A stretch of 64,000 bases of DNA. Source: Corallococcus silvisoli. Its GTDB lineage: Bacteria; Myxococcota; Myxococcia; Myxococcales; Myxococcaceae. The stretch's first letter is position 1, and each line of letters begins with the position of its first letter. This document shows, piece after piece, positions 34,575 through 42,783 of the stretch. Location: the NCBI RefSeq assembly GCF_009909145.1, contig NZ_JAAAPJ010000008.1, positions 434,001 to 498,000 of the forward strand. The letters run 5' to 3'. Below the pieces are notes generated by a model. It saw only the letters and a program-made list of their open reading frames with translations, did not search any database and had not been told where the DNA came from. The position numbers were made by a program, and so were the translations under genes.

Positions 34575-34599
34575 CGGCTGGGCCCATACGGCCGTTTTC

Positions 34600-34629
34600 T
34601 TGACGGTCTCTCACCGGCCTTCCTATCCT
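34600..34629 (+). promoter_or_regulatory. Sigma70-like promoter for the CpoB-like gene
   Basis: TTGACG (34600-34605), 18-nt spacer, TATCCT (34624-34629). The expected transcript start near 34636 favours the downstream GTG at 34658 as translation start. Confidence 0.5.
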
Positions 34630-34657
34630 CGACGTGGAATCCCCTCCGTCCAGGCTC

Positions 34658-35530
34658 GTGTCGGTGCGTCCCTTTCTCTTCCGCCTGTTTGCCGCCGTGG
34701 CGCTGAGCGCGCCGACCGCATGCGCCACCACCGCCGCCTCCCAGGCGGAAGTGGGCCGGCTGGAGGCGGAGGTGCGCACGCTGCGCGCCACCCAGGCGAC
34801 GCTGGTGGAGCGCCTGGAGCGGCTGGAGAACCGCGACGCCGTCGCCCGCGCTGCCCGGAGCGCTTCGCCCGCCGCCACGCCGTCCGCGTCCCCCGCGGGC
34901 GCGGCGAGCCCCCGGACCGAGGCCTCCTCCTCCGAGGTCGGCGGCACCGGCGAGGCGCTGGGGCTGCCCCCGGCGCAGCTCGCGGTGGTGCGGCTCAAGC
35001 CGAAGAAGGAACCGGCGCCGCGCATCAACACCGTGGTGCCCGTGGTGGAGCCGGACACGGATCAGATGGAGATGTTCATCAGCCCGGTGGAGGGCTCGTC
35101 GGGGACGGGCTTCGCGTCCCCGGGCCGGGTGGAGGTGCCGGAGAAGGATCCGGCCATCCTCGACGCCGAGTACGAGCACGCCGTGGCGATGCTGCGCACC
35201 GGCAACGTGGAGGGGGGCGTGGAGAAGCTCACGCGCTTCGCGGACGAGAACCCCCGCCACCCTCGCGCCGACAATGCCCTGTACTTCAGCGGGCTGGGCC
35301 AGATGGGCCTCAAGGATCCGGCCGGTGCGGCGAAGACGTTCGAACGGCTCATCAAGACCTATCCCGCTGGGGATGCCGTCCAGGACGGCATGCTCCGGCT
35401 CGCGGAGTGCCGGGTGCGGCTGAATCAAGCCGTGGATGCCCGGGCCCTCTATACTCGCGTCGTTACCCAGTTCCCGGGGACGGCCGCCGCCACGCAGGCG
35501 GAGCAGCGGCTCGCCGCGCTCTCGCCGTAA
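34658..35530 (+). CDS. Envelope TPR protein, CpoB/YbgF-like
   Basis: 290 residues from the GTG at 34658; a GTG at 34634 is also in frame, but the later one follows the promoter and opens a better signal peptide (SVRPFLFRLFAAVALSAPTAC). The Cys after the signal may be lipidated, although the -3 residue is not ideal. Residues ~25-60 form a coiled coil (EVGRLEAEVRTLRATQATL), followed by a Pro/Ser linker, then TPR units in the last 130 residues (EYEHAVAMLRTGNVEGGVEKL, ARALYTRVVTQFPGT). This is the layout of CpoB/YbgF, which links Tol-Pal with cell-wall synthesis during division. The tol-type genes here lie 5 kb downstream. It is followed closely by a LysM gene. Confidence 0.82.
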   Translation: MSVRPFLFRLFAAVALSAPTACATTAASQAEVGRLEAEVRTLRATQATLVERLERLENRDAVARAARSASPAATPSASPAGAASPRTEASSSEVGGTGEALGLPPAQLAVVRLKPKKEPAPRINTVVPVVEPDTDQMEMFISPVEGSSGTGFASPGRVEVPEKDPAILDAEYEHAVAMLRTGNVEGGVEKLTRFADENPRHPRADNALYFSGLGQMGLKDPAGAAKTFERLIKTYPAGDAVQDGMLRLAECRVRLNQAVDARALYTRVVTQFPGTAAATQAEQRLAALSP

Positions 35531-35557
35531 GCCCCTTTCGTGAAAGGACGTCGTCCG

Positions 35558-36772
35558 ATGCGCACCCGGATCCTTGCCTCCCTGCTCGTGCCCCTCGCAG
35601 TCGCGCCGGCGTGGACGGCCCATGCCCAGGACGCGCAAGAGGAGGAACCGCAGCCGGCCAGTGAGACGGAGGGCCAGGACATCTCCGACGACGTGGAGCA
35701 GCGGCCCACCTCCGTCACGCTCCCGCCCGGCGCCCGTCAGGGCCGTGAGAGCGCGCCCGGTCAGGTGCACACCGTGGAGTCCGGCGACACGCTGTGGGAC
35801 CTGTCCCAGCGCTACCTGGGCAGCCCCTGGTACTGGCCCAAGGTCTGGTCCTACAACCCGCAGATCGCCAACCCGCACTGGATCTACCCGGGCAACAACG
35901 TGAAGTTCTTCCCCGGAGGCGAGGAAGTGCCCTCGCGCGTGGAGGCCGGTGAGCTGCCCGCGGACGACATGACGGCGCCCCAGGACGTGAGCGGCGGCAG
36001 CCTCGTGTCGGTGGTGGGGAAGATCGGCTACGACCCATCCAGCACGCGCCCGGTGACGACCAAGGGCTTCGTGACGGCGCGGGAGCTGGACGAGGCGGGC
36101 CGCATCGACGGCTCGGCCTCCGAGGCGCTGATGCTGTCCGCCCCGGACAAGGTCTACCTGCGCTTCAAGAAGCGCGGCGCCGCCAAGGTCGGCGACCGCT
36201 ACGTCATCTTCCACACCGTGGAAGAGGTGAAGCACCCGGTGACGAACGCCCGCACGGGGTTCCTCACGGAGCTGCTGGGCACGGTGCAGGTCGTCGCCGT
36301 CAACAACGACGTGGTGACCGCGCGCATCATGGAGACCTGGGACCCCATCGCCCGTGGCGACCTGGTGGGCCCGTCCAGCGAGCGGCTGTCGGAGCGGATC
36401 GCCCCCAAGCCCAACAGCAAGGAGATCCCCGGCTACGTGCTGACGCCGATGACGCCGGGCCAGACGCTGCTGGGCGAGCACCACTTCGTCGTCGTGGACC
36501 GTGGCACCGCGGACGGCGTGCAGGTGGGCAACACCTTCACCATCGAGCGCCGGGGCGACCCCAGCCGCGACGTGCTCGGCCGCACCGACTACAAGATGGG
36601 CGACGCGGGCAAAGAGCAGAAGGCCTACCCGTGGGAGGCCGTGGCCCAGTGCATGGTCACCGAGGTGCGTGAGCGCACCTCCAACTGCCTGCTGACCCGC
36701 TCCCTGGTGGAGGTCTCCGCGGGAGACCGCGCCGTCATGCGCAAGGACGGGACCCCCACCGCCAGCCGCTAG
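35558..36772 (+). CDS. Secreted LysM-domain protein
   Basis: 404 residues from the ATG at 35558. A signal peptide (ILASLLVPLAVAPAWTAHA) is followed by an acidic stretch. A single LysM module lies at about residues 70-120 (HTVESGDTLWDLSQRYLG, then WIYPGNNV), which binds peptidoglycan. The C-terminal ~270 residues are a beta-rich region with paired repeats (DKVYLRFKKRGAAKVGDRYVIF and HHFVVVDRGTADGVQVGNTFTI), probably two copies of one fold that I cannot name. The protein lies 28 bp after the CpoB-like gene and is probably in the same transcript, ended by a hairpin 40 bp downstream. Periplasmic cell-wall-linked function is likely. Confidence 0.88.
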   Translation: MRTRILASLLVPLAVAPAWTAHAQDAQEEEPQPASETEGQDISDDVEQRPTSVTLPPGARQGRESAPGQVHTVESGDTLWDLSQRYLGSPWYWPKVWSYNPQIANPHWIYPGNNVKFFPGGEEVPSRVEAGELPADDMTAPQDVSGGSLVSVVGKIGYDPSSTRPVTTKGFVTARELDEAGRIDGSASEALMLSAPDKVYLRFKKRGAAKVGDRYVIFHTVEEVKHPVTNARTGFLTELLGTVQVVAVNNDVVTARIMETWDPIARGDLVGPSSERLSERIAPKPNSKEIPGYVLTPMTPGQTLLGEHHFVVVDRGTADGVQVGNTFTIERRGDPSRDVLGRTDYKMGDAGKEQKAYPWEAVAQCMVTEVRERTSNCLLTRSLVEVSAGDRAVMRKDGTPTASR

Positions 36773-36810
36773 CCGGAAGGACGGCCACGACCGGCAGGAA
36801 TGATGCATTC

Positions 36811-36833
36811 GACCCGCCCGGGAAGGGCGGGTC
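36811..36833 (+). terminator. Terminator after the LysM gene
   Basis: gacccgccc-gggaa-gggcgggtc, a perfect 9-bp stem 38 bp after the LysM stop codon, immediately before the dprA promoter. No U-run. Confidence 0.65.
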
Positions 36834-36835
36834 GC

Positions 36836-36863
36836 TTGACCCCCGAAGTTCCGGTGTTATGTG
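36836..36863 (+). promoter_or_regulatory. Sigma70-like promoter for dprA-topA
   Basis: TTGACC (36836-36841), 16-nt spacer, TATGTG (36858-36863) with an extended TGt before the -10. It lies directly after the terminator of the preceding gene and ~50 bp before the dprA ATG. Confidence 0.5.
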
Positions 36864-36880
36864 TCACGCCCCTCCCGGGA

Positions 36881-36898
36881 CCACCTCTATATAGGTGG
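36881..36898. promoter_or_regulatory. Inverted repeat CCACCT-ctatat-AGGTGG upstream of dprA
   Basis: A perfect 6-bp inverted repeat around an AT core, in the 5' leader 14 bp before the dprA start codon. AT cores are rare in this genome. It could be an operator or an RNA hairpin hiding the ribosome binding site. Confidence 0.35.
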
Positions 36899-36911
36899 GA
36901 AACAGGCGGGG

Positions 36912-38042
36912 ATGGGCATGGCGCACACGGACACTTACACACCCACAGTCGAACAGCGTGCCTGCCTGGCGCTCTGGGCCATTCCTGGCCTGGGGCCCCG
37001 GACGCTGGACGGGGTGCGTGCGTTCGCCGGTGGGGCGCTGTCCCGGCTCGCGTCCGCGCCCGTGCGGGACTGGGTGTCCGACGTGCCGGTGCCCGCCCCC
37101 GTCCGCCAGCGGCTCGCCACCGTCGCATCCCTGGACGAGGTGGCCTCGCGGGTGGAAGCGGCCTGCGCCCGCGCGGACATCCAGGTGGCCTTCGCGGGGA
37201 CGCCTGCCCATCCGGCCCGGCTCGTGGGCCTGGAGGACGCGCCGCCGCTGCTGTTCCACCGGGGCCAGCCAGGGCCGCCCCGGCGGCGTCTGGGCATGGT
37301 GGGCAGCCGCCATCCGGACCAGGGCTTCCTGCCGTTCGCTCGCACGTTCGCCCGGAAGGTGGCGGAGGCTGGCGTGGGCGTGGTGTCGGGCGCGGCCGAG
37401 GGCGTGGACCGGGCGTGCCACTGGGGCGCGCTGGATGTGGGGGGGGAGACGTGGGCCTTCCTGGGGTCGGCGCTGGACGCCCTGGACCCGGCTCAAGCCC
37501 GCCTGCTCCCCCACTTCCTGGAGCGGGGAGGGGTGTTCTTCAGCGAGCTGCCCCCCGGCGTGCGGGCGAGCACGACGACGTTCCCCCGGCGCAACCGGCT
37601 CATCGCTGGCGCGTCGGATGCGGTGCTGGTGATGCGGGCCGCGCACGACTCCGGGAGCCTCTACACCGCGGAGGCGGCCCGGACGCAGGGGCGCCCGGTC
37701 TTCGCCCTGCCGGGGGAGCTCTGGCAGCCGGCGGCGGCGGGCTGTAACGCCCTGCTGGCGGACGGGCGGGCCCAGGCGTGCACGTCGGCGGAAGCGGTTT
37801 GCGCGGCGGTGGGCGTTCATCCGGTCCGGGCGGTGCCCGCGGGACGGGATGGTGGGTGGTGGCAGGCCCTGTCGGCGGAAGCGCGCGGGGCGTATGGGCT
37901 GTTGGACAGGGTTCCTCGTTCATTCGACGAGGTGCTCGCCGGCAGTCCGCTGTCCCCCGCGGCGCTCACGAGCGCACTGGTGGAGTTGGAATTGTCGGGG
38001 CTGGTGGTCCAGCACCCGGGTAAACGGTACGAGAAGGTTTAG
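36912..38042 (+). CDS. dprA: DNA-processing protein DprA
   Basis: 376 residues from the ATG at 36912 (another at 36918). DprA binds incoming single-stranded DNA in natural transformation and loads RecA. An N-terminal helical/SAM-like part (ACLALWAIPGLGPRTLDGV) precedes the Rossmann DNA_processg_A domain. That domain has LGMVGSRHPDQG, VGVVSGAAEGVDRACHWGAL, SELPPGVRASTTTFPRRNRLIAGASDAVLVM, and GSLYTAEAARTQGRPVFALPG. The C-terminal ~65 residues form a winged helix (YGLLDRVPRSFDEVL) as in the long DprA form. It lies 24 bp before topA, the usual arrangement in many bacteria. Confidence 0.95.
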   Translation: MGMAHTDTYTPTVEQRACLALWAIPGLGPRTLDGVRAFAGGALSRLASAPVRDWVSDVPVPAPVRQRLATVASLDEVASRVEAACARADIQVAFAGTPAHPARLVGLEDAPPLLFHRGQPGPPRRRLGMVGSRHPDQGFLPFARTFARKVAEAGVGVVSGAAEGVDRACHWGALDVGGETWAFLGSALDALDPAQARLLPHFLERGGVFFSELPPGVRASTTTFPRRNRLIAGASDAVLVMRAAHDSGSLYTAEAARTQGRPVFALPGELWQPAAAGCNALLADGRAQACTSAEAVCAAVGVHPVRAVPAGRDGGWWQALSAEARGAYGLLDRVPRSFDEVLAGSPLSPAALTSALVELELSGLVVQHPGKRYEKV

Positions 38043-38065
38043 AGGCAGTCCGAGGTAGGAGAGCC

Positions 38066-40654
38066 ATGGCCACGCGGAAGAAGACACAGGCGGCGCAGAC
38101 GGAGGCGGCGGCGGAGGAGACGCCCAAGAAGGCGGCCTCGAAGAAGCCGGCGGCCAAGAAGGCGGCCAAGAAGAAGACGGCGGCGAAGAAGGTGTCGGCC
38201 AAGAAGAAGACGGCCGCCCGTCGCCGGGGCGCGGATGGCGATGAGCTGCCCACCGTGGACGCCGACGCCGAGGAGGAAGTGCCCGAGCGCCGTGGCAAGG
38301 GGCCGCACTACCTGGTCGTGGTGGAGTCGCCCGCCAAGGCCAAGACCATCAAGAAGTACCTGGGCACCGGCTACACGGTGAAGGCCTCCGTGGGCCACGT
38401 GAAGGACCTGCCCAAGAGCAAGATTGGCGTCGACGTGGAGCACGACTTCCAGCCCGAGTACACGGTCATCAAGGGCAAGGAGAAGGTGCTCAACGAGCTG
38501 AAGAAGATGGCCAAGACCGTGGACCGGGTGTTCCTGGCCACGGACCCCGACCGCGAGGGCGAGGCCATCGCCTGGCACATCAAGGAGGAGCTGGGCCACC
38601 CGGACTCCCTGCGGGTGACCTTCAACGAGATCACCAAGCGCGCGGTGCAGGACGCCATCGCGCAGCCGCGCCAGCTCAACCAGGACAACTACGACTCGCA
38701 GCAGACCCGGCGCATCCTGGACCGGCTCGTCGGCTATCAAATCTCGCCGCTGCTCTGGAAGAAGATCCGCCGGGGCCTGTCCGCGGGCCGCGTGCAGTCC
38801 GTCGCGGTGCGCCTCATCGTGGAGCGCGAGGCGGAGATCAAGGCCTTCCAGCCGGAGGAGTACTGGACGCTGGACGCGCTGGTGCAGGGCCCGCAGGGGC
38901 CGCCGCCCTTCAAGGCCAAGCTGTCCCGCGTGGACGGCAAGCGGATGGAGCTGAAGGACCGCGCCACCACGGACGGGCTCGTCGCGGAGCTGAAGGACGC
39001 GCCCTTCACCGTGGCGAAGGTGGACCGCAAGGAGCGCCGCCGCAACGCGCCCGCGCCCTTCATCACCTCCAAGCTCCAGCAGGAGGCGGCGAACCGGCTG
39101 CACTTCACCGCCAAGAAGACGATGACGCTGGCGCAGAAGCTGTACGAAGGCGTGCCGCTGGGGGAGGAGGGCCAGACGGCGCTCATCACGTACATGCGTA
39201 CGGACTCCACGCGTCTGTCCGACGACGCCGTGACGCAGGTGCGCGACTTCATCGGGAAGAAGTTCGGCGCGGACTACCTGCCCGCGGAGCCCATGGTCTA
39301 CAAGAGCCGCAAGGGCGCCCAGGACGCGCACGAGGCCATCCGGCCCACGTCCCTGGAGTATCCGCCCGAGCGCGTGCGTCCCTTCTTCGACGCCATGGAC
39401 GAGCTGGACATGTTCCGGCTCTACGAGCTCATCTGGAACCGCTTCGTCGCCTGCCAGATGAAGGCCGCCGTCTATGATCAGACGAGCGCCGACATCACCG
39501 CGGGCCGCGCCACCTTCCGCGCGTCCGGCAGCACGCTGAAGTTCCCCGGCTACCTGGGAGTCTACGGCGCGGGCCTCACCCCGGAGGAAGAGGCCGCGGC
39601 GGAGAAGGCCAAGGCCGCTGGAGAAGAGGGCGCCGAGGACGCCGTGGGTGAGCTGCCGCCGCTCAACGAGGGCGAGGTCCTCTCGCTGGACAGGCTCCTC
39701 AACGAGCAGCACTTCACCCAGCCGCCCCCGCGCTTCAGCGAGGCCACGCTGGTGAAGGAGCTGGAGGAGCGCGGCATCGGACGTCCGTCCACGTACGCGG
39801 CCATCCTCTCCAACATCCAGGACAAGAAGTACGTGGAGAAGCTGGAGAGCCGCTTCCGCCCCACCGACCTGGGCCAGATGACCAACGAGATGCTGGTCAA
39901 GCACTTCCCCCATGAGATGGACGTGACGTTCACGGCCAGCATGGAGGAGAAGCTGGACCAGATTTCGGACGGCGGCGCGTCCTGGAAGACGGTGCTGCAC
40001 GACTTCTACGGGCCCTTCAAGGAGACGCTCGAGAAGGCCGAAGCGGAGATGCGCGACGTCAAGCGCGAGGAGATCAAGACCGACATCGCCTGCGAGAAGT
40101 GCGGCAACCCGTTCGTCATCAAGTTCGGGAAGATGGGTCACTTCCTCGCCTGCTCGAACTACCCCGACTGCAAGAACACCAAGGACTTCAAGCGGGACGC
40201 CGAGGGCAAGATCGTCATCGTGGAGGAGGAGACCACGGACGAGAAGTGCGAGAAGTGCACCAAGCCCATGGTCATCAAGCGCGGCCGCTTCGGGCGCTTC
40301 ATGGCGTGCTCGGGCTACCCGGACTGCAAGACGTCCAAGCCCATCTCCATCGGCGTGAACTGCCCGGAGTGCAAGGTGGGCTACCTCACCGAGCGCCGCA
40401 GCGGACGCGGGAAGATCTTCTTCGGCTGCAACCGGTACCCCGAGTGCAAGTTCGCCGCGTGGGACCGGCCGCTCGCGGAGCAGTGCCCGCAGTGCGCGTC
40501 GCCCTACCTCTTGCAGAAGTTCTCCAAGCGGGACGGCGCCTACATCGCGTGCCCGAACAAGGAATGCGACTACCGCCGCGAGGTGGTGGAGCAGGGCGTT
40601 CCCGGGGGGGCCGCCGAGGCCGCGCCCGCTTCTCCGCCCCCTGCCGTGGCCTGA
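38066..40654 (+). CDS. topA: DNA topoisomerase I with a Lys/Ala-rich N-terminal tail
   Basis: 862 residues; start ATG 38066 behind taggaga. It relaxes negatively supercoiled DNA (type IA). Residues 1-75 are a basic tail of repeated AAKKKTAAKK-type motifs followed by an acidic patch, like histone H1 tails. The Toprim domain starts at YLVVVESPAKAKTIKKYLG and has the metal motif DPDREGEAIAWH. The active-site Tyr lies in LITYMRTDSTRLS. The C-terminus carries four C4 zinc-ribbon modules (for example CEKCGNPFVIKFGKMGHFLAC, shortened here) with CxxC pairs. The core is standard; the N-terminal tail is unusual, since bacterial topoisomerases with basic tails usually carry them at the C-terminus. Confidence 0.95.
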   Translation: MATRKKTQAAQTEAAAEETPKKAASKKPAAKKAAKKKTAAKKVSAKKKTAARRRGADGDELPTVDADAEEEVPERRGKGPHYLVVVESPAKAKTIKKYLGTGYTVKASVGHVKDLPKSKIGVDVEHDFQPEYTVIKGKEKVLNELKKMAKTVDRVFLATDPDREGEAIAWHIKEELGHPDSLRVTFNEITKRAVQDAIAQPRQLNQDNYDSQQTRRILDRLVGYQISPLLWKKIRRGLSAGRVQSVAVRLIVEREAEIKAFQPEEYWTLDALVQGPQGPPPFKAKLSRVDGKRMELKDRATTDGLVAELKDAPFTVAKVDRKERRRNAPAPFITSKLQQEAANRLHFTAKKTMTLAQKLYEGVPLGEEGQTALITYMRTDSTRLSDDAVTQVRDFIGKKFGADYLPAEPMVYKSRKGAQDAHEAIRPTSLEYPPERVRPFFDAMDELDMFRLYELIWNRFVACQMKAAVYDQTSADITAGRATFRASGSTLKFPGYLGVYGAGLTPEEEAAAEKAKAAGEEGAEDAVGELPPLNEGEVLSLDRLLNEQHFTQPPPRFSEATLVKELEERGIGRPSTYAAILSNIQDKKYVEKLESRFRPTDLGQMTNEMLVKHFPHEMDVTFTASMEEKLDQISDGGASWKTVLHDFYGPFKETLEKAEAEMRDVKREEIKTDIACEKCGNPFVIKFGKMGHFLACSNYPDCKNTKDFKRDAEGKIVIVEEETTDEKCEKCTKPMVIKRGRFGRFMACSGYPDCKTSKPISIGVNCPECKVGYLTERRSGRGKIFFGCNRYPECKFAAWDRPLAEQCPQCASPYLLQKFSKRDGAYIACPNKECDYRREVVEQGVPGGAAEAAPASPPPAVA

Positions 40655-40672
40655 GCGGAAACCCCAGTCATT

Positions 40673-40698
40673 CCAGGGGGCTGGCTGTTTCCCCCTGG
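40673..40698 (+). terminator. Terminator after topA
   Basis: ccaggggg (40673-40680) pairs perfectly with ccccctgg (40691-40698), 19 bp after the topA stop codon. The loop includes a short T-run. Confidence 0.65.
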
Positions 40699-40699
40699 C

Positions 40700-40729
40700 T
40701 TGACACCCTCGCGGGCGAAGTCCTAGAAG
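40700..40729 (+). promoter_or_regulatory. Sigma70-like promoter for the tolQ-tolR-tolR cluster
   Basis: Perfect -35 TTGACA (40700-40705), 18-nt spacer, CTAGAA (40724-40729). It begins two bases after the topA terminator; the leader to the TolQ start is ~80 nt. Confidence 0.55.
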
Positions 40730-40813
40730 TCCGGATTACTCCCGGCCCGTGATCGCCTCCTGCCTGTTTCCGGCAGGGGTGCGCGCGGGGGCGGCGAAAG
40801 GAAGCGGTCCGCG

Positions 40814-41569
40814 ATGATTCCCTCGGTGAACGAGTTGCTGCGCGTGGTGCTGGCCGAGGCCGCACCCGCCGCGGCGGGCCATGCCTCTTCTGGAGGCCTG
40901 GGGGACTTCATCGTCGGCGCGTTCAAGGCCGGCGGCCCGTTCATGTTCGTGAACCTGTTCTGGCTGGCCGCCTCGCTGGCCGTCGTGGGGGAGCGCGCGG
41001 TGACGCTGCTCTACCGCTACCGCCTCAACGCGAGCGCGTTCATCGAACAGGTCCACAAGATGGTGCGCAGCGGCAACCTGGACCGCGCGGTGAAGTTCTG
41101 TGGCATGGCGCCGCGCTCGCCGCTGGCGCGCGTCATCCGCGCGGGGCTCATCAACGCGAACCGCGGGGAGCTGGAGGTGGCCCGGGCGGTGGAGGAGGCG
41201 CTGGCCGAGCACACGCCGCACGTCTCGCGCCGCGTGCAGTGGCTGTGGTCGCTCGCGAACATCGCGACGCTGGTGGGCCTGGTGGGCACCATCGTGGGCC
41301 TCATCGGCACCTTCCGCGCGCTGGGCAACGTGCCGGCGGAGCAGAAGCAGGCGCTGCTCTCCAACGGCATCTCGGAGGCCATGTACAACACGGGCTTCGG
41401 CCTCTCCATCGCGGTGCTCTGCATCGTGGCGCACCTGTTCTTCAGCAACTACGCGAAGAACATGGTGGAGCAGGTGGAGCTCCAGGCCCTGAAGCTGGAG
41501 AACCTGCTGTCGCGCCGGGGCTCGCTGGAAGTCGTCCCCTCGGACAGCGACGTCCGCGCGGCGTCGTAG
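40814..41569 (+). CDS. TolQ/ExbB/MotA-family proton channel protein
   Basis: 251 residues; an inner-membrane stator subunit that with TolR-like partners turns the proton gradient into mechanical work. Three transmembrane helices are visible: ~residues 38-58 (FMFVNLFWLAASLAVVGE), ~155-180 (IATLVGLVGTIVGLIGTF, with the conserved family core) and ~195-220 (GFGLSIAVLCIVAHLFF). The cytoplasmic loop between TM1 and TM2 is helical. It starts a three-gene unit with two TolR-like genes. In M. xanthus, TolQ/TolR-like proteins encoded close to aglZ (named AglX and AglV) are required for A-motility; by position this is probably AglX, but I cannot prove it from sequence alone. Confidence 0.85.
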   Translation: MIPSVNELLRVVLAEAAPAAAGHASSGGLGDFIVGAFKAGGPFMFVNLFWLAASLAVVGERAVTLLYRYRLNASAFIEQVHKMVRSGNLDRAVKFCGMAPRSPLARVIRAGLINANRGELEVARAVEEALAEHTPHVSRRVQWLWSLANIATLVGLVGTIVGLIGTFRALGNVPAEQKQALLSNGISEAMYNTGFGLSIAVLCIVAHLFFSNYAKNMVEQVELQALKLENLLSRRGSLEVVPSDSDVRAAS

Positions 41570-41596
41570 TCCCGGGCCGGACTGCGGAGGCTCGCC

Positions 41597-42121
41597 ATGG
41601 CGTTCCACCACTCGCGCCGCAAGCTGAAGCCGAGGGAAGAGGAAGAGGGGGGCGAGCTGAACATCGTCCCGTACCTCGACATCCTCATGAACCTCATCAT
41701 CTTCATGCTGCTGTCCATCACCGGGCTCACCGCCTTCGGCGCGCTCAACGTGTCCGCGCCCACCTATGGCGCCGCGGGCCTGGGGCAGGGGGACGCGGAC
41801 GCGCCCAAGCTGATGCTGACGGTGCTCATCTCCCACAAGGGGCTCTATGTCCGGGGCAACAGCCCGGAGGCCGCGCCCGCGGAGGGAGGCGCGCCCACGG
41901 TGCCGCTGAAGGCGGACGGCACGCAGGACTTCGCCGCGCTCAACGCGCGGATGGTGAAGCTCAAGGCCGCCTTCCCGCAGGAGACGAAGGTCATCGTCGC
42001 GGCGGATCCGGACATCCCCTACGACTCGCTCATCCAGACGATGGACGCCCTGCGTGAGACGGCGGGCTCCGCCAGCGAGCGCAAGCTGCTCTTCCCCGAC
42101 GTCACGCTGAGCGCCCTGTAG
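41597..42121 (+). CDS. TolR/ExbD-family protein 1
   Basis: 174 residues. One transmembrane helix (VPYLDILMNLIIFMLLSITG, ~residues 26-46) carries the conserved Asp of the proton path (PYLDILMNL). A periplasmic domain follows, which in the family contacts peptidoglycan. It contains a Gly/Asp/Ala-rich insertion (YGAAGLGQGDADAPK) and ends with the TolR-type DPDIPYDSLIQTMDAL signature. It starts 27 bp after the TolQ-like gene and ends 2 bp before the next TolR-like gene. By context it is a candidate for M. xanthus AglV. Confidence 0.85.
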   Translation: MAFHHSRRKLKPREEEEGGELNIVPYLDILMNLIIFMLLSITGLTAFGALNVSAPTYGAAGLGQGDADAPKLMLTVLISHKGLYVRGNSPEAAPAEGGAPTVPLKADGTQDFAALNARMVKLKAAFPQETKVIVAADPDIPYDSLIQTMDALRETAGSASERKLLFPDVTLSAL

Positions 42122-42123
42122 CC

Positions 42124-42699
42124 ATGTCCGAACCCGCGCCCCTGACCGCCGAAGAAGCCGAGCAGCTCGCGCGCATGCGCTACCGCCGGGCCCTCACGCG
42201 CAAGAAGCGCAAGGAGCGCGAGGCCGCCAGCGAGGTGAAGGAGCTCAACATCACCGCGATGATGGACATGATGACCATCATCCTGGTGTTCCTGCTGAAG
42301 TCCTTCGCGTCGTCCTCCGCGGCCATCACCGCGTCCGAGGACGTCCGGCCGCCGGTGTCCTCCACGCGCGCCACGCCGAAGGACACGGTGGCCATCACCA
42401 TCACCCCCAAGAACATCCTGGTGGGGGAGCGCGAGGTGGTCCGGCTGAAGGATGGACGCATCCCGGAGGCCCAGCTCCAGGGGCGCCTGGTGCTGGGCCT
42501 GGACGCGCAGCTGAAGAAGGAAGTGCAGAAGCTCAAGTTCATCGCGGAGCGCAACCCGGCCGCCCCGTTCAGCCATGAGCTGTCGGTCATCGCGGACAAG
42601 ATGGTCCCGTACGATCTGCTGCTGACGGTGCTCTACACGGCGGGCGAGAACGAGCTGCGGAACTACCGCTTCATCGTGCTCCAGCGCGACGCGGAGTAG
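42124..42699 (+). CDS. TolR/ExbD-family protein 2
   Basis: 191 residues starting at the ATG at 42124, 2 bp after the previous stop codon. The N-terminus is strongly basic (RYRRALTRKKRKEREA), followed by one transmembrane helix with the conserved Asp (LNITAMMDMMTIILVFLLKSF). The periplasmic domain ends in the family motif VPYDLLLTVLYTAGENEL. Two TolR-like subunits beside one TolQ-like subunit recall AglQ/AglS with AglR in the known gliding motor. A terminator follows 37 bp downstream. Confidence 0.88.
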   Translation: MSEPAPLTAEEAEQLARMRYRRALTRKKRKEREAASEVKELNITAMMDMMTIILVFLLKSFASSSAAITASEDVRPPVSSTRATPKDTVAITITPKNILVGEREVVRLKDGRIPEAQLQGRLVLGLDAQLKKEVQKLKFIAERNPAAPFSHELSVIADKMVPYDLLLTVLYTAGENELRNYRFIVLQRDAE

Positions 42700-42735
42700 G
42701 CCCCTTGCGTGCGCCCTTCCGGGCGCCAGACACAC

Positions 42736-42770
42736 CGCTCCCCCGCGCGGGATGGAGGCACGGGGGAGCG
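42736..42770. terminator. Bidirectional terminator (tolR-like / DksA-like)
   Basis: cgctcccccg (42736-42745) pairs perfectly with cgggggagcg (42761-42770) between convergent genes; a 10-bp stem. Confidence 0.7.
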
Positions 42771-42783
42771 CTGGACGGCTTCG

